From assembly GCF_016745275.1 (NCBI RefSeq), contig NZ_JADOEP010000002.1:217409-281408 (forward strand): a stretch of DNA of 64,000 nt, in the 5' to 3' direction. The DNA comes from Enterococcus sp. BWB1-3 (GTDB taxonomy: Bacteria > Bacillota > Bacilli > Lactobacillales > Enterococcaceae). The position numbers and the translations under genes are program-made. The number at the start of each line of letters is the position of its first letter. Position 1 is the first letter of the stretch. Positions 26,236-34,945 of this stretch are shown one piece after another. The notes beneath the pieces are model-generated. The model was not told where the DNA came from. It saw only the letters and a list, made by a program, of their open reading frames with translations, and made no database searches.

Positions 26236-26480
26236 TGTTCATCACCGTCTGAGTTAAGTTCGTCTAGAATGTCATCTAAAGCTGTGCGTTCTCTTTTGAA
26301 TTTCTTTCCACGCATTGGACAGTAATTGATTTTAGCTCGTTCGACGTCATCACCCATAATCACTAATTCTTTACTCTTAACATCTATAGCAGCTTCTTCA
26401 TAGCCAGACTCCACTATTATTTTCCCTAGACAGGCATTTCCCAACTCCGTTTCTTTGACTTCACAATATTTACAGTTCAT
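26232..26480 (-). CDS. Small cysteine-containing phage protein
   Basis: 82 residues. N-terminal CKYC and later C17 and C54 could bind zinc (CKYCEVKETELGNACLG, NYCPMRGKKF). The acidic C-terminus is disordered. It is coupled to the following membrane micro-protein. Unknown function. Confidence 0.6.
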   Translation of the reverse strand: MNCKYCEVKETELGNACLGKIIVESGYEEAAIDVKSKELVIMGDDVERAKINYCPMRGKKFKRERTALDDILDELNSDGDEQ

Positions 26481-26524
26481 TCCGTCACACTCCTTCCAGT
26501 AATATACGCAGAATTATAGTAATG

Positions 26525-26797
26525 TCATTTGTTTGCCTTTTTCCATTCTATAAAATAGATAAAAATTTTTACGGGTCCGAAAATCAATAGCAGAAACACT
26601 GCAACACCTAACAAAACCACTCCGATGTTGAATACTTTTTCAACGATAGAAGCTGCCCAATCAACATTTGCTACAACTGCAGTCAAAAGGACTAACAAAA
26701 ATATAAATGATATTGATACAAACATTTGAACAAATGCATTGATGATCAAATCATCCTTATATTTTAGAAAATACATAAATTTTTTTATTTTTTTCAT
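26525..26797 (-). CDS. Two-helix phage membrane protein
   Basis: 90 residues from the ATG at 26797 (AAAGGAG site). A lysine-rich N-terminus is followed by two membrane segments (about 22-43 and 58-83). It overlaps no other domain. It may be a superinfection or membrane-signalling protein; no motif supports more. Confidence 0.55.
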   Translation of the reverse strand: MKKIKKFMYFLKYKDDLIINAFVQMFVSISFIFLLVLLTAVVANVDWAASIVEKVFNIGVVLLGVAVFLLLIFGPVKIFIYFIEWKKANK

Positions 26798-26808
26798 AGT
26801 AACTCCTT

Positions 26809-27591
26809 TTACAGTAATGTCATTTGACCCGAAGACTCGTAGTTCATCCATAAGACTTCAGTTCTGCTCTGGCCGGATTCTGCTTGAGCATTGATATAGA
26901 CTTTGTAACAATCGTTCAGGATCTCGTCATACAGTTCATTATCATATCCGGACAGGATGAATTTTCCTTTGAATTTCTTCAGCACTTCTAACAGTTCCGG
27001 TTGCTGATCGTCTTTCATGTCTGTTTCATAGTATCTGCCTTTGCGGGTTGATAACAGATACGGTGGATCGACATAAGCGAATACATCTTTTCTGCTGTAT
27101 CGCTGCAGCAGCTTAACTGCATCTTGATTTTCTATCTGTGCGTGTTTGAGGCGGGCGGCTGCTTCCATTACCCTTTCAGGTATTTCGTTCCACTCATGTA
27201 ACTTACCTCCGATTTTGTCTATATTTGAACGCCATCCGCTTTTATATCGTTGAACTCCACCCTGTGTCTGCCAAGACTGGACAAGAAATTTTCTGGCATT
27301 CTCTATCGGGTCTGAAGCCTCTTGATTGCTTGTTTGCTGTTCCTGTCTGCTGTGCGGTGTTAAGTAAGCTAGCTTCGCCAGTTTCTCTGGTTGATCCCTA
27401 CAAACTTTGAAAAAGTTATATACACGTTCATTCAAATCGTTGATCGTTTCAATCTGTGACGGATCCTTTGAAAAGAAAACGGCGCCGGATCCGAAAAACG
27501 GTTCTAAATATGTCGTGTGACCTGGAATGTTCTCTATGATGATATCTGCAAGCCGCCACTTCGAGCCTGGATAATTTAATATTCGTTTCAT
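26809..27591 (-). CDS. dam: DNA adenine methyltransferase (D12/Dam class)
   Basis: 260 residues. N-terminal NYPGSKWRLA and motif I EPFFGSGAVFF bind AdoMet; DPPY near residue 175 is the catalytic motif IV; FILSGYDNELYDEIL follows as motif V. The protein methylates adenine N6 and may shield phage DNA from restriction. There is no good ribosome binding site at its ATG. An 11-codon ORF with a strong site ends 4 bases upstream, so translation may be coupled to it. It is complete. Confidence 0.9.
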   Translation of the reverse strand: MKRILNYPGSKWRLADIIIENIPGHTTYLEPFFGSGAVFFSKDPSQIETINDLNERVYNFFKVCRDQPEKLAKLAYLTPHSRQEQQTSNQEASDPIENARKFLVQSWQTQGGVQRYKSGWRSNIDKIGGKLHEWNEIPERVMEAAARLKHAQIENQDAVKLLQRYSRKDVFAYVDPPYLLSTRKGRYYETDMKDDQQPELLEVLKKFKGKFILSGYDNELYDEILNDCYKVYINAQAESGQSRTEVLWMNYESSGQMTLL

Positions 27592-27595
27592 ATAT

Positions 27596-27631
27596 TCACA
27601 AAGGAGTCAAAGCTTTGTTGTGCGCGCGCAC
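27596..27631 (-). CDS. Possible 11-codon leader ORF of dam
   Basis: AAGGAG lies four bases before a GTG that opens VRAHNKALTPL and ends 4 bases before the dam start. The first codons form the self-complementary GTGCGCGCGCAC, and the AAAGGAG site can pair with CTCCTTT just before dam. It looks like a translational coupling or attenuating leader; this is inference. Confidence 0.4.
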   Translation of the reverse strand: MRAHNKALTPL

Positions 27632-27649
27632 TCCGCTCCTTTCGATTAG

Positions 27650-27772
27650 TTAAAATCCTTTGCGGTTCTTTTCTAACTCTTTAGCAATTTTTTTAAGATT
27701 GTCACTGCAATCTCTGATATTTGTATTTATCGCAAATAAAGCAATAACGATACCCAGCAGGTGTATTGTCAC
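27650..27772 (-). CDS. 40-residue membrane micro-protein
   Basis: Starts at GTG six bases after AGGAGG and overlaps the upstream stop (GTGA). The sequence VTIHLLGIVIALFAINT gives one membrane helix, then a basic tail NLKKIAKELEKNRKGF. The good site and coupled start support a real gene. Unknown function. Confidence 0.55.
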   Translation of the reverse strand: MTIHLLGIVIALFAINTNIRDCSDNLKKIAKELEKNRKGF

Positions 27773-28356
27773 TCTCTTACCTCCTGTGCTGCTTCAAGTT
27801 CTTCAGCTGTCATGATTAAAACAAGATACAACGCACCTGTACATTTGTAATTTGAAGTGTTTAATACTTTATCGGATTTATAAACGACAACTACATCGCC
27901 GTCTTCATCCACATGCTGAGCGTATCCGATTTTGCCAGTCTTTTTATTTTGAACGATATCTCCGTTTTTGAATTCACTGTACTTGCGGTTTTTGCTGTGA
28001 AAATGCTCTGCACGTTTGAAGAGTCCGATTTCTTCGGCGGTGGCTTGTCTGTCTTTTCCAAAATAATCTTTATGCCAAACGTGCGCAGTTCCGAAAACCT
28101 TCTTTTTCTGATCGAAACAGTCAACAGTGTAAAGTTCTCTATCTTGACTGTATCCACGGATTTTATAAATGCGCTGATCTGGCGTGATGTAATACTCCCA
28201 GACCTTGAAAGTTTGCTGATTCCCTAACACTTCATCAAGAATAGATACACAGTTTTCAATGATTTCGTCAGGATCATACATATCTGAGTGAGGTGCCCTT
28301 AGTAACTCTTCGAGGTTATCTCTTACTGATTTCAGTTTTTCTTTCTGTTCTGTCAT
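27769..28356 (-). CDS. Unknown early phage protein
   Basis: 195 residues from the ATG at 28356 with AGGAGG. The N-terminal half is helical; the C-terminal half is beta-rich with a KOW/Tudor-like run (FKNGDIVQNKKTGKIGYAQH, then DGDVVVVY), so it may be an SH3-like fold. Not recognised beyond that. Confidence 0.6.
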   Translation of the reverse strand: MTEQKEKLKSVRDNLEELLRAPHSDMYDPDEIIENCVSILDEVLGNQQTFKVWEYYITPDQRIYKIRGYSQDRELYTVDCFDQKKKVFGTAHVWHKDYFGKDRQATAEEIGLFKRAEHFHSKNRKYSEFKNGDIVQNKKTGKIGYAQHVDEDGDVVVVYKSDKVLNTSNYKCTGALYLVLIMTAEELEAAQEVRE

Positions 28357-28358
28357 TG

Positions 28359-28586
28359 TCAGTCCTCCTGTCCGCACAGCTCGAAACAATCTTTAAATCG
28401 TTCGGCCGGAATCCCTAACCAATCGCCATCCTCAACATTATCGAGCATGACATCATAGTCGCTTGGGTTGTCTCTTCTTTCCCAGATACTATCTTTTTCA
28501 ATTTCCATTTGCTCAGTAGGTTCATCATCGCGTTCTTCTGATTCGTAACGATCTACGAAAAATGGAATAACGCATTTATACTTCAT
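28359..28586 (-). CDS. Small acidic phage protein
   Basis: 75 residues, strongly acidic, with the pattern MKYKCVIPFFVDRYE and a C-terminal ERFKDCFELC. It resembles small early phage proteins that follow HNH genes. Function is unknown; it overlaps the HNH-like gene by 4 bases. Confidence 0.6.
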   Translation of the reverse strand: MKYKCVIPFFVDRYESEERDDEPTEQMEIEKDSIWERRDNPSDYDVMLDNVEDGDWLGIPAERFKDCFELCGQED

Positions 28587-29317
28587 CCCTGTTCCTCCTT
28601 CGTTGCATAATCCTTCCGCTTGTTCGTTCTTTTGTTGATTAAAACCTTCAATCTTGCCACATTGATAATAACTCTATTAAGTTCAATGTCAGTGCTTAAT
28701 TGCTGAGTTGCTAACGAATTACTAGTATTTACGTCTAGCAATACTAGGTTTTCTAACTTCCAATTCGTTTCATCCCCGTCAAGATATTTCAAAGCGAATC
28801 CAGTGGGAATTTCCCCATTTTTTTCTTCCCAAACCACATGACTTTTTTTCATCCACTTGCTTTTATTATCACGAATAACTTTTATCCATTTCCTTTTTTT
28901 GCAATCTGTTCGTTCGCTTCCGATCAACAAATAATTAGGGTGTTCTTCGCCTGATTTATATCTCATATCTACACCGCTGACTATGTTTCTATGGCTATAA
29001 AAATTCTCCAATTGAGCAGGTGTAAATTCCTGGCAAAACTCTTTTTTTAATTGTGCCAGCATATCAATCTTCCTTATCCCTTTGTAATTCCGGAGAATAA
29101 AAGCTTGGACTTCTTCATCAAAAATTTGCTTGTACTGACCTCTTTTTTTGTAGCTCTTAATATTGTGTCTGTATTTAGCACTTTCTATTTGTTTCGTTGT
29201 CAGATCAATGTCAAACTCAAGTTTTAATGATTTTTGTAGCTCTTTTAACGTTTTACCTGCTGATTCCGACTTTAAATAATCAATCATCTTTTGACTCCAT
29301 CTGATGTTTTTTCGCAT
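28583..29317 (-). CDS. HNH-like endonuclease with degenerate active site
   Basis: 244 residues. Two helix-turn-helix-like segments (WSQKMIDYLKSES and QVFDEEVQAFI-type) precede a C-terminal HNH_3-like domain: SHVVWEEKNGEIPTGFALKY, then LDGDETNWKLENLVLL. The usual second histidine (HKDGN) is replaced by KYLDGD, so nuclease activity is doubtful. It is in the early operon and is probably a homing-type relic. Confidence 0.7.
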   Translation of the reverse strand: MRKNIRWSQKMIDYLKSESAGKTLKELQKSLKLEFDIDLTTKQIESAKYRHNIKSYKKRGQYKQIFDEEVQAFILRNYKGIRKIDMLAQLKKEFCQEFTPAQLENFYSHRNIVSGVDMRYKSGEEHPNYLLIGSERTDCKKRKWIKVIRDNKSKWMKKSHVVWEEKNGEIPTGFALKYLDGDETNWKLENLVLLDVNTSNSLATQQLSTDIELNRVIINVARLKVLINKRTNKRKDYATKEEQG

Positions 29318-29326
29318 CGCTTTTCC

Positions 29327-29557
29327 TCACTCAATCATTTTAGGTAGTTTTACATCAGAGCCCATATATTCTAACTTTAACTTTTCTGCTTCTAAAGACA
29401 ATTTTGCATTGTCAATGATTTTACCAGCGATATCAGTCATCGCTTTTCCTCTGGCAGCTTCTTTTCTTAAAGCTTCATCAGATAATTTTTCATTATTCAA
29501 TCGTTCAAGTTGTTCAAACATATGGTTATTAAGAGCTAGTAGTTTATTACTTTCCAA
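29327..29557 (-). CDS. Small helical early phage protein
   Basis: 76 residues, all helical (NKLLALNNHMFEQLERLNNE, then GKAMTDIAGKIIDNAKLSLE). A similar protein commonly lies beside HNH genes in Gram-positive phages. Function is unknown. Confidence 0.6.
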   Translation of the reverse strand: MESNKLLALNNHMFEQLERLNNEKLSDEALRKEAARGKAMTDIAGKIIDNAKLSLEAEKLKLEYMGSDVKLPKMIE

Positions 29558-30475
29558 TTAGATCGCCTCCATTAGTGCAATGATAGTCTCATTGTCCTTT
29601 TCCTCTTGTTCTTGCATCAGATGTATATAAACATCTTGTGTAATACTTAAGCTAGCATGCCCCAGACGTTTCGATACAGAAATCATTGGGATGCCTTGCA
29701 TCAACAGCAAACTTCCGTGAGTGTGCCGCAATCCGTGAAATGAGATTGTTGGAATATCTAACGATTCACACAGTCTTTTTAATCGACGATTGATTTGCAT
29801 CGAATAAATTGAATCCGGAAAAATCATTTTATTTTCTGTGATGTTATTCAAAAAAGTGTAGTGCTTGATTGCATCGATAGTGTTCTCATCTACAGAAATA
29901 TTCCTAATGCTAGTTTTCGTTTTTGTTGTTTTGAATTTTTTAGTATATTTATAGTCGAATGTTTTGTTAACATGTATGGCTGATTCAAAGACATCAGCCG
30001 TTGTTAGACCTAAAATTTCAGCAAATCTCATCCCTGTTTTTAACGCTACAAGAATCATTAAATCGCATGGTCTTTCTAAAACTAACTGCGCAATCAATTT
30101 TTTTGCATCTGAAACTTCAAGATATTTTTTCTTTTTTGGCTTTTCTATGCCCGAAAATCGAACACCTGATGTAAAATCTCTCTTGATCTCTCCGTCCTCT
30201 AGCAAAGATTGAGAACAAGCTTTCATCTGTTGCAATATAGTTTTTACTGTCAATTTTCCATACTTTTTAGACAAAACATTCAGAAACACTTGGACGTTTT
30301 TTCTGGTTATCTGATCAACAGTCGCCTGTTTGAATTGTGCCTGAATCTTCTGATGTGTATTTTCATATTTTTTCCATGTCACTTCTTGAACAAAAGGCTT
30401 TCTGTACACCTCAGCCCATTCCATGAATGCATCACTGAATATCAAGTAACTCACCAACTCTGTTTTTAGCATCAA
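29558..30475 (-). CDS. Tyrosine recombinase without arm-binding domain
   Basis: 305 residues. A SAM-like core-binding domain (about 15-100) is followed by the catalytic domain with GMRFAEILGL (first Arg), SFHGLRHTHGSLL, LGHASLSITQDVY and the Tyr nucleophile near the end. The N-terminal arm-binding domain of typical phage integrases is absent. The start is uncertain because the ORF overlaps the upstream gene by 44 bases. It is embedded in the early operon of a prophage that already has a serine integrase, so it may be a relic or have another role, for example DNA resolution. Confidence 0.85.
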   Translation of the reverse strand: MMLKTELVSYLIFSDAFMEWAEVYRKPFVQEVTWKKYENTHQKIQAQFKQATVDQITRKNVQVFLNVLSKKYGKLTVKTILQQMKACSQSLLEDGEIKRDFTSGVRFSGIEKPKKKKYLEVSDAKKLIAQLVLERPCDLMILVALKTGMRFAEILGLTTADVFESAIHVNKTFDYKYTKKFKTTKTKTSIRNISVDENTIDAIKHYTFLNNITENKMIFPDSIYSMQINRRLKRLCESLDIPTISFHGLRHTHGSLLLMQGIPMISVSKRLGHASLSITQDVYIHLMQEQEEKDNETIIALMEAI

Positions 30476-31109
30476 TAAAATACTGAAGGCAATGTTCTAA
30501 AGTAGCGATGTTTTTCAAATCGTCTATTTCTCTATTGTTGCGAAGTTGGAAATTATATTCAAAAAGCGCATCGTTTTTCAATATTGTTGTCCTGTAATCT
30601 CGAATAGAAAAGGTTGCGTTAAACTCCTTAAATGCTGAAGAATAAGTAAGCGTTAATAGATACTTTTGCTCCTTAAATTCAGCCACGTTTTCTAACACTC
30701 CTTTGAACGGATGACGGTCAATTGCTCTATTGTCGTATTTTCTTTCAGCTGAATATGTTTTGTATTCTTCTCTTATGGCGTTTATTTCATCGACCGACAA
30801 TGGAATTTCATCACTTGATGTTTTTTTATGAAAATATAATCTATCCCACTCTTCTTCGCAATTTAAATCTCTTGTAAATCTTAAGTTATTTTGATCACAG
30901 AATTCATGTAAACCTTTCCTCTCCAATTGTTCCGAAGTCTTGTGTTTCTCATAATCAATGTAGTTTGTCCCTAGTTCGATTATTTCCAAAATTTCTTGAC
31001 CCAATATCTTTTTTCTTCGAAATTTCATTTTGCACCTTGGGCAACACAGTGGTGCTTCAGCACTGTATATTTCTTTATTACATCTTGAACAAATCGTCAA
31101 ACTATTCAT
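30432..31109 (-). CDS. Zinc-ribbon early phage protein
   Basis: 225 residues. An N-terminal double-CxxC zinc ribbon (CSRCNKEI, then CCPRCKMKF) is followed by a helical, charged body. Not recognised beyond the zinc ribbon. It overlaps the tyrosine recombinase gene and the upstream DUF1642-type gene (4 bases). Confidence 0.6.
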   Translation of the reverse strand: MNSLTICSRCNKEIYSAEAPLCCPRCKMKFRRKKILGQEILEIIELGTNYIDYEKHKTSEQLERKGLHEFCDQNNLRFTRDLNCEEEWDRLYFHKKTSSDEIPLSVDEINAIREEYKTYSAERKYDNRAIDRHPFKGVLENVAEFKEQKYLLTLTYSSAFKEFNATFSIRDYRTTILKNDALFEYNFQLRNNREIDDLKNIATLEHCLQYFIDAKNRVGELLDIQ

Positions 31110-31936
31110 TTTTTATCCTCCTTCACCAGCACTATTCCAAGCACTACGTATCCAGGCTTCTGTTCATAATCAGTCATACAAGTCACTCGGACTCTGCACT
31201 CTCTGCCTGTGAACTCTCCTGTATGTGAGTCGATCGGATCATATTCTCTGAGAACAAGAATATTCCCTATTTGATAATTCCTGTCATTTTTGCGAATTTC
31301 AAATGTCTTGATGCCTTTTGCTACAGCATCAAAATAATCAACATGAAGTTTTAGTATTTGATATTTCTGCTCCTGTTTCGCGGTGTAGTTGCCAGTTAGC
31401 CATGCTTGCAAATATTTTTCTTGATTCTTAATATCTTGTTCTGTAGTGTCGTTGTCATGCAACCAGTCACCTACATTATTTTCTAATTCTGCAGCGGTTC
31501 TCATTGAATGATACGGTGTTCTATAATCGCCTTTGTATTCTTCCATCCAATCAGCAACAAACTCAGGAATCTCAACAGGCTTGTTCTGCTCTTCGAATAG
31601 CTCAATGATTCTGCAAGCGTGATGTCTCACAACTGGCTCAGATTCTTCCGCATTATCGCATCTCCAAGAATCTTCGACAAAATCTTTGAGATATGAAACG
31701 ATTTTGTCTTCAACCTCTCTTCGTCTCTTAGCATCTATTGGGGTGTTCGTATTACTTGCTGCACTCGCTAGCGAATCATAAGCACCAGCTTTCTTCCGCA
31801 AATCTTCCTGCTCTGCTTGGATTTCTTTCAAGTCTTTCAATACAGTGTTTTTTTCAACAATTTCTATATCAGTTCCGCTTAGTGTGACTATTGATTTTTT
31901 CTCATATTTCTTGATCTTTTCCTCTACCTTACTCAT
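31106..31936 (-). CDS. DUF1642-like protein fused to a DUF3850/ASCH domain
   Basis: 276 residues. The middle (about 100-190) resembles DUF1642 (VADWMEEYK and VGDWLHDNDTTEQ). The last 85 residues match DUF3850/ASCH-like: ILKLHVDYFDAVAKGIKTFE, then IRKNDRNYQIGNILVLREYD and GYVVLGIVLV. Both are common in Lactobacillales phages; ASCH folds may bind RNA. The fusion is intact. Confidence 0.8.
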   Translation of the reverse strand: MSKVEEKIKKYEKKSIVTLSGTDIEIVEKNTVLKDLKEIQAEQEDLRKKAGAYDSLASAASNTNTPIDAKRRREVEDKIVSYLKDFVEDSWRCDNAEESEPVVRHHACRIIELFEEQNKPVEIPEFVADWMEEYKGDYRTPYHSMRTAAELENNVGDWLHDNDTTEQDIKNQEKYLQAWLTGNYTAKQEQKYQILKLHVDYFDAVAKGIKTFEIRKNDRNYQIGNILVLREYDPIDSHTGEFTGRECRVRVTCMTDYEQKPGYVVLGIVLVKEDKK

Positions 31937-32346
31937 CCCAACACCTCCAGAAGTTCATGATTTTCGTACATGTTGCCAATAACAAACAATTCAGTCGAAT
32001 GGTCATAAGTGCTTGATACATCAGCAAAACTAAAACTGTCTAAAGGTGATATTCCATCAATGTAAAAGTAATAGCAATCTTCAGTCACGACTCCTATATA
32101 TCCAAACTCTCCATCTTCGTACCGGACAATATCTCTTTCGTAAATCTCAACGCCGTTCTTGTCTTTTAAGCCTGTGTATTGCATTAATACGAATGGTTTA
32201 TGCCAGTAATCCGTTTCCTGTTCTTTGTTTGGGCTAGTAACTCCGCTATCGAAGTAAACAGTCTCTCCCTTAAAATCAATGGATGTTATGTTGTATTCCA
32301 TTTCTTTGGTAGGCTCACTCCACGCCCGAAACTTAATTTCTCTCAT
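31933..32346 (-). CDS. YopX-family protein
   Basis: 137 residues. MREIKFRAWSEPTKEM, then FVLMQYTGLKDKNGVEIYER and DIVRYEDGE are the YopX signature; the C-terminus ENHELLEVLG also fits. YopX proteins are common in SPbeta-type and Lactobacillales phages; their role is unknown. It overlaps both neighbours by 4 bases. Confidence 0.88.
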   Translation of the reverse strand: MREIKFRAWSEPTKEMEYNITSIDFKGETVYFDSGVTSPNKEQETDYWHKPFVLMQYTGLKDKNGVEIYERDIVRYEDGEFGYIGVVTEDCYYFYIDGISPLDSFSFADVSSTYDHSTELFVIGNMYENHELLEVLG

Positions 32347-32624
32347 TCTGCTTCACTCTCCTCGATAAATGCTGACAAATCATTTTTCATTACATCAAAA
32401 GCGCTTGTATGGCCAACGACTATAAAAGCTGGTTCTCCGTCATGAAATAATTCTTGCAAAGAGTGTTTGTAATACTCACATTCCTTAATTCTATTTGTCC
32501 AATGATCGAGCTCTAGCCCTTTTATATATTTCCCTGAGACGCCTAGATAAATAAAATATCCCACTGACGGATGACCAGCCCATCGATTTAAGACTATGTC
32601 ACCTTTTTTAAATTTAGAACTCAT
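32343..32624 (-). CDS. Small unknown early phage protein
   Basis: 93 residues with a beta-rich N-terminus (FKKGDIVLNRWAGHP, VGYFIYLG). It may be an SH3-like fold. Overlaps the YopX gene by 4 bases. Not recognised. Confidence 0.6.
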   Translation of the reverse strand: MSSKFKKGDIVLNRWAGHPSVGYFIYLGVSGKYIKGLELDHWTNRIKECEYYKHSLQELFHDGEPAFIVVGHTSAFDVMKNDLSAFIEESEAE

Positions 32625-32858
32625 TCACTCATCCTCCTCGTCATCATCTATATATTGACCTTCATCGAAAATACTACACGCCATTTGACCGTCGTCATTT
32701 TCTGTTTCTCCCAGGCAATCTTCATCAAGAAATGCCACATAGCCGATTGGATAAAGAGTTACGCAGTCTTTGTGATAATAGTCATCCCTTACTTCGATCA
32801 CTTCATCGTTCCACTCAAACGGCTCTAAGCATGCTGCACATTCAATAAGTCTACTCAT
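32625..32858 (-). CDS. Small acidic zinc-finger-like protein
   Basis: 77 residues. CAAC and a later H-x2-C (YHKDC) resemble a LIM-like zinc finger. The C-terminal 25 residues are acidic. Part of the early operon; function unknown. Confidence 0.6.
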   Translation of the reverse strand: MSRLIECAACLEPFEWNDEVIEVRDDYYHKDCVTLYPIGYVAFLDEDCLGETENDDGQMACSIFDEGQYIDDDEEDE

Positions 32859-33313
32859 TCTGATACCTCCAGTAATTCAGGGTTCTCCCAAAAGGTCCCC
32901 ACCCATTCCATTTTTGAAACGTCAGATATGCCTTTATCATCAATGCATGGAAACAAATCAAAACCTCGCCATTCAAATACCACAGCTGTGATTCGAACTT
33001 TTGAATATTCGCCTACGAATTCTGGATGATTTCTGACTTCACGATCAAGAGTCTTTATTCGGATTCTGAAAATACGAACCTCTCCATCTGGCAATGTTAG
33101 TTTTACCAAGTCGTCATCAAATAATTCACAATTATTTCTATCGAATTCACCAATTGACTGCATGATATGAAAAGGGTAACCATCTAAAACATCTGAAAAA
33201 TCTCTAATTATTTCACCATAATCTCTCTCTGACAGAATTGTCTTAACAATAAATTCATGATTTAACATTTGCTTGGACTCTACATTCCAAGCTCTAAATT
33301 TATTACCTATCAA
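32855..33313 (-). CDS. Second YopX-like protein
   Basis: 152 residues from a TTG at 33313 with GGAGGTCG upstream, giving MIGNKFRAWNVESKQM, the YopX start; a longer frame lacks support. It keeps FHIMQSIGEFDRNNCELFD in place of QYTGLKDKNG. A diverged paralogue of the gene at 31933. Role unknown. Confidence 0.7.
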   Translation of the reverse strand: MIGNKFRAWNVESKQMLNHEFIVKTILSERDYGEIIRDFSDVLDGYPFHIMQSIGEFDRNNCELFDDDLVKLTLPDGEVRIFRIRIKTLDREVRNHPEFVGEYSKVRITAVVFEWRGFDLFPCIDDKGISDVSKMEWVGTFWENPELLEVSE

Positions 33314-33314
33314 A

Positions 33315-33947
33315 TTATTCGACCTCCGACAAAATTGTGCGAGTTTGGATTTTAACAATCTGACCGCCATATTCTTCTGCGATTTTTACTGCATGTTCTT
33401 TCTTTTCCGATATGTCTGTTGCTTCAAGGTGATCAAGTGAGATAGAAACATCTTTTTCTTGAAAATCAATTTTCATAAAACCTTTGCCAAGCATGATGCA
33501 TGTTTTCTCTGATTCATTCAAAAGAAGAGTAGTTTTTGATGTGATACTTTTTTCTTTTGTGATTACTGCCATTTTTTTGGCTCCTTTCAGTGGTAACTTC
33601 TTAGAACTTTCATTAAACTCCCACTCTGCAAGATCATCTGTGGTAATTACATTCCTAGTTAATTCGTTTTCCTTAATCCATTTGTCAAATTTTGCCCTAT
33701 AAGTTCTACAAGCTTTGCGGATTGAATCATTTGTGTACCCTAAATATTTAAGGTACAGATAATTGTCTGAAGTCAGTTTTTCAAAGTCTAACTCAGGCAA
33801 TGGAGAAGACTCTGAAATATCATCTGAACTCAGCAAATTCCCGAGGACTTCTACCCTTGCGACTATCTCAGAATCGCTCTCCCAATCGATTTTGTCGGTT
33901 AGGAGAGCTAGTTCCTTTATTGCAGAACGTTTTTGCTTCTTATTCAT
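33315..33947 (-). CDS. Unknown early protein, possibly two-part
   Basis: 210 residues from the ATG at 33947, overlapping the previous stop. The N-terminal part is helical; the last about 85 residues (MAVITKEKSITSKTTLLLNE and on) form a separate beta-rich module. An AAAGGAG site lies seven bases before that internal ATG, so a shorter protein may also be made. Not recognised. Confidence 0.6.
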   Translation of the reverse strand: MNKKQKRSAIKELALLTDKIDWESDSEIVARVEVLGNLLSSDDISESSPLPELDFEKLTSDNYLYLKYLGYTNDSIRKACRTYRAKFDKWIKENELTRNVITTDDLAEWEFNESSKKLPLKGAKKMAVITKEKSITSKTTLLLNESEKTCIMLGKGFMKIDFQEKDVSISLDHLEATDISEKKEHAVKIAEEYGGQIVKIQTRTILSEVE

Positions 33948-34647
33948 CTTCAGCATAAGGATCTTCGCCATCATGATCATTTGTTACAGCTTCATCTGAT
34001 TCCGTCTCAGTTTCTGATGCTTCGGTCACAGAACCTTCGTTTTCGTTATCAGAATCGTTATTTTTTGTATCGTCTGCCGGTTCTTCTTGTTGAGTAGCAA
34101 AGAATCCGTCCCGTTGACGTTTTTCATCCCAAGCAGCTGCATAAGGAGCATAATAATCACGTGCTTTTTCAAGTTCGTTAATAACTGCAGTTTCAGACAT
34201 TTCAAACTGATCTGCAATTTCAGTGAATGCCGCACCGTTTTCCAATTCAAAAAGAGCTGCACGAGGATTGATGTTCCCTGGGAATTCTAAACTTGGTGAA
34301 TTCATGATAAATTCGTCAATGATTTCTTTTTCAACAGCAAAGAATCTGTTTTCGATATCATCAGATTTGTTTTCAAGATCAAGCGATAGTTGTTCTTCAA
34401 CTACTTTTTGAACGATTCCAGTATTGTCAACGTCATAGCGAATCCCAGGTTTATTATCTATTTTGCTATAAGGGATAGCGTATTCGTATGATTGCTTTCT
34501 TAACAGGGCAGTGATCGTCTTACCTTCCAACTCAGCGATATCACCAAGTTTCTGTTTAACTGCCGTTTTATCTACTTCGAGAGTGATCTTGACTTTATCA
34601 TTTGCTACTGTTACATTTTTGATCGATGGGTTGAATTCTACTGACAT
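33940..34647 (-). CDS. Unknown early phage protein with acidic tail
   Basis: 235 residues. The N-terminal half is beta-rich (NVTVANDKVKITLEVDKTAV), then a helical region with an HTH-like segment (AAFTEIADQFEMSETAVINE). The last 50 residues are Asp/Glu/Asn-rich and disordered. It may bind DNA or regulate; no family is assigned. Confidence 0.6.
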   Translation of the reverse strand: MSVEFNPSIKNVTVANDKVKITLEVDKTAVKQKLGDIAELEGKTITALLRKQSYEYAIPYSKIDNKPGIRYDVDNTGIVQKVVEEQLSLDLENKSDDIENRFFAVEKEIIDEFIMNSPSLEFPGNINPRAALFELENGAAFTEIADQFEMSETAVINELEKARDYYAPYAAAWDEKRQRDGFFATQQEEPADDTKNNDSDNENEGSVTEASETETESDEAVTNDHDGEDPYAEDE

Positions 34648-34914
34648 TTATTTATCCTCCTTCGAAGATAGGATTTTTGTCCATAATCTTCTTTCTTTTA
34701 TAAAATTTCGAATCAATTGTTCATCTCTATTTGCCACAGTGACACTGTCTTTTATCCCGTGATTTCTTTCATGAAGAATAACGTTCTTCTTGCCTTTGAA
34801 TGCTCTAAATACTTCCCAAGTCCCTTTAGGCTCCTCTATTCGATAACCTTTAGCTTTTAACCATTTTTCTAAATCAGGAAGATGCTCTTTTTTTAACAAT
34901 GTTCTAACTGCCAT
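34648..34914 (-). CDS. Small basic phage protein
   Basis: 88 residues, basic (KKEHLPDLEKWLKAKGYRIE, then KGTWEVFRAFKGKKNVILHE). It resembles short nucleic-acid-binding phage proteins; not recognised. Confidence 0.6.
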   Translation of the reverse strand: MAVRTLLKKEHLPDLEKWLKAKGYRIEEPKGTWEVFRAFKGKKNVILHERNHGIKDSVTVANRDEQLIRNFIKERRLWTKILSSKEDK

Positions 34915-34945
34915 AATTTCGTTCCCTTTTCTTTCTGATATTCGT

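Noticed and set aside
29558..30475. Tyrosine recombinase as the active integrase of this prophage
   Set aside because: It is far from the attachment junction; the serine integrase lies 20 bases from it and matches TP901-1, which also uses comGC.
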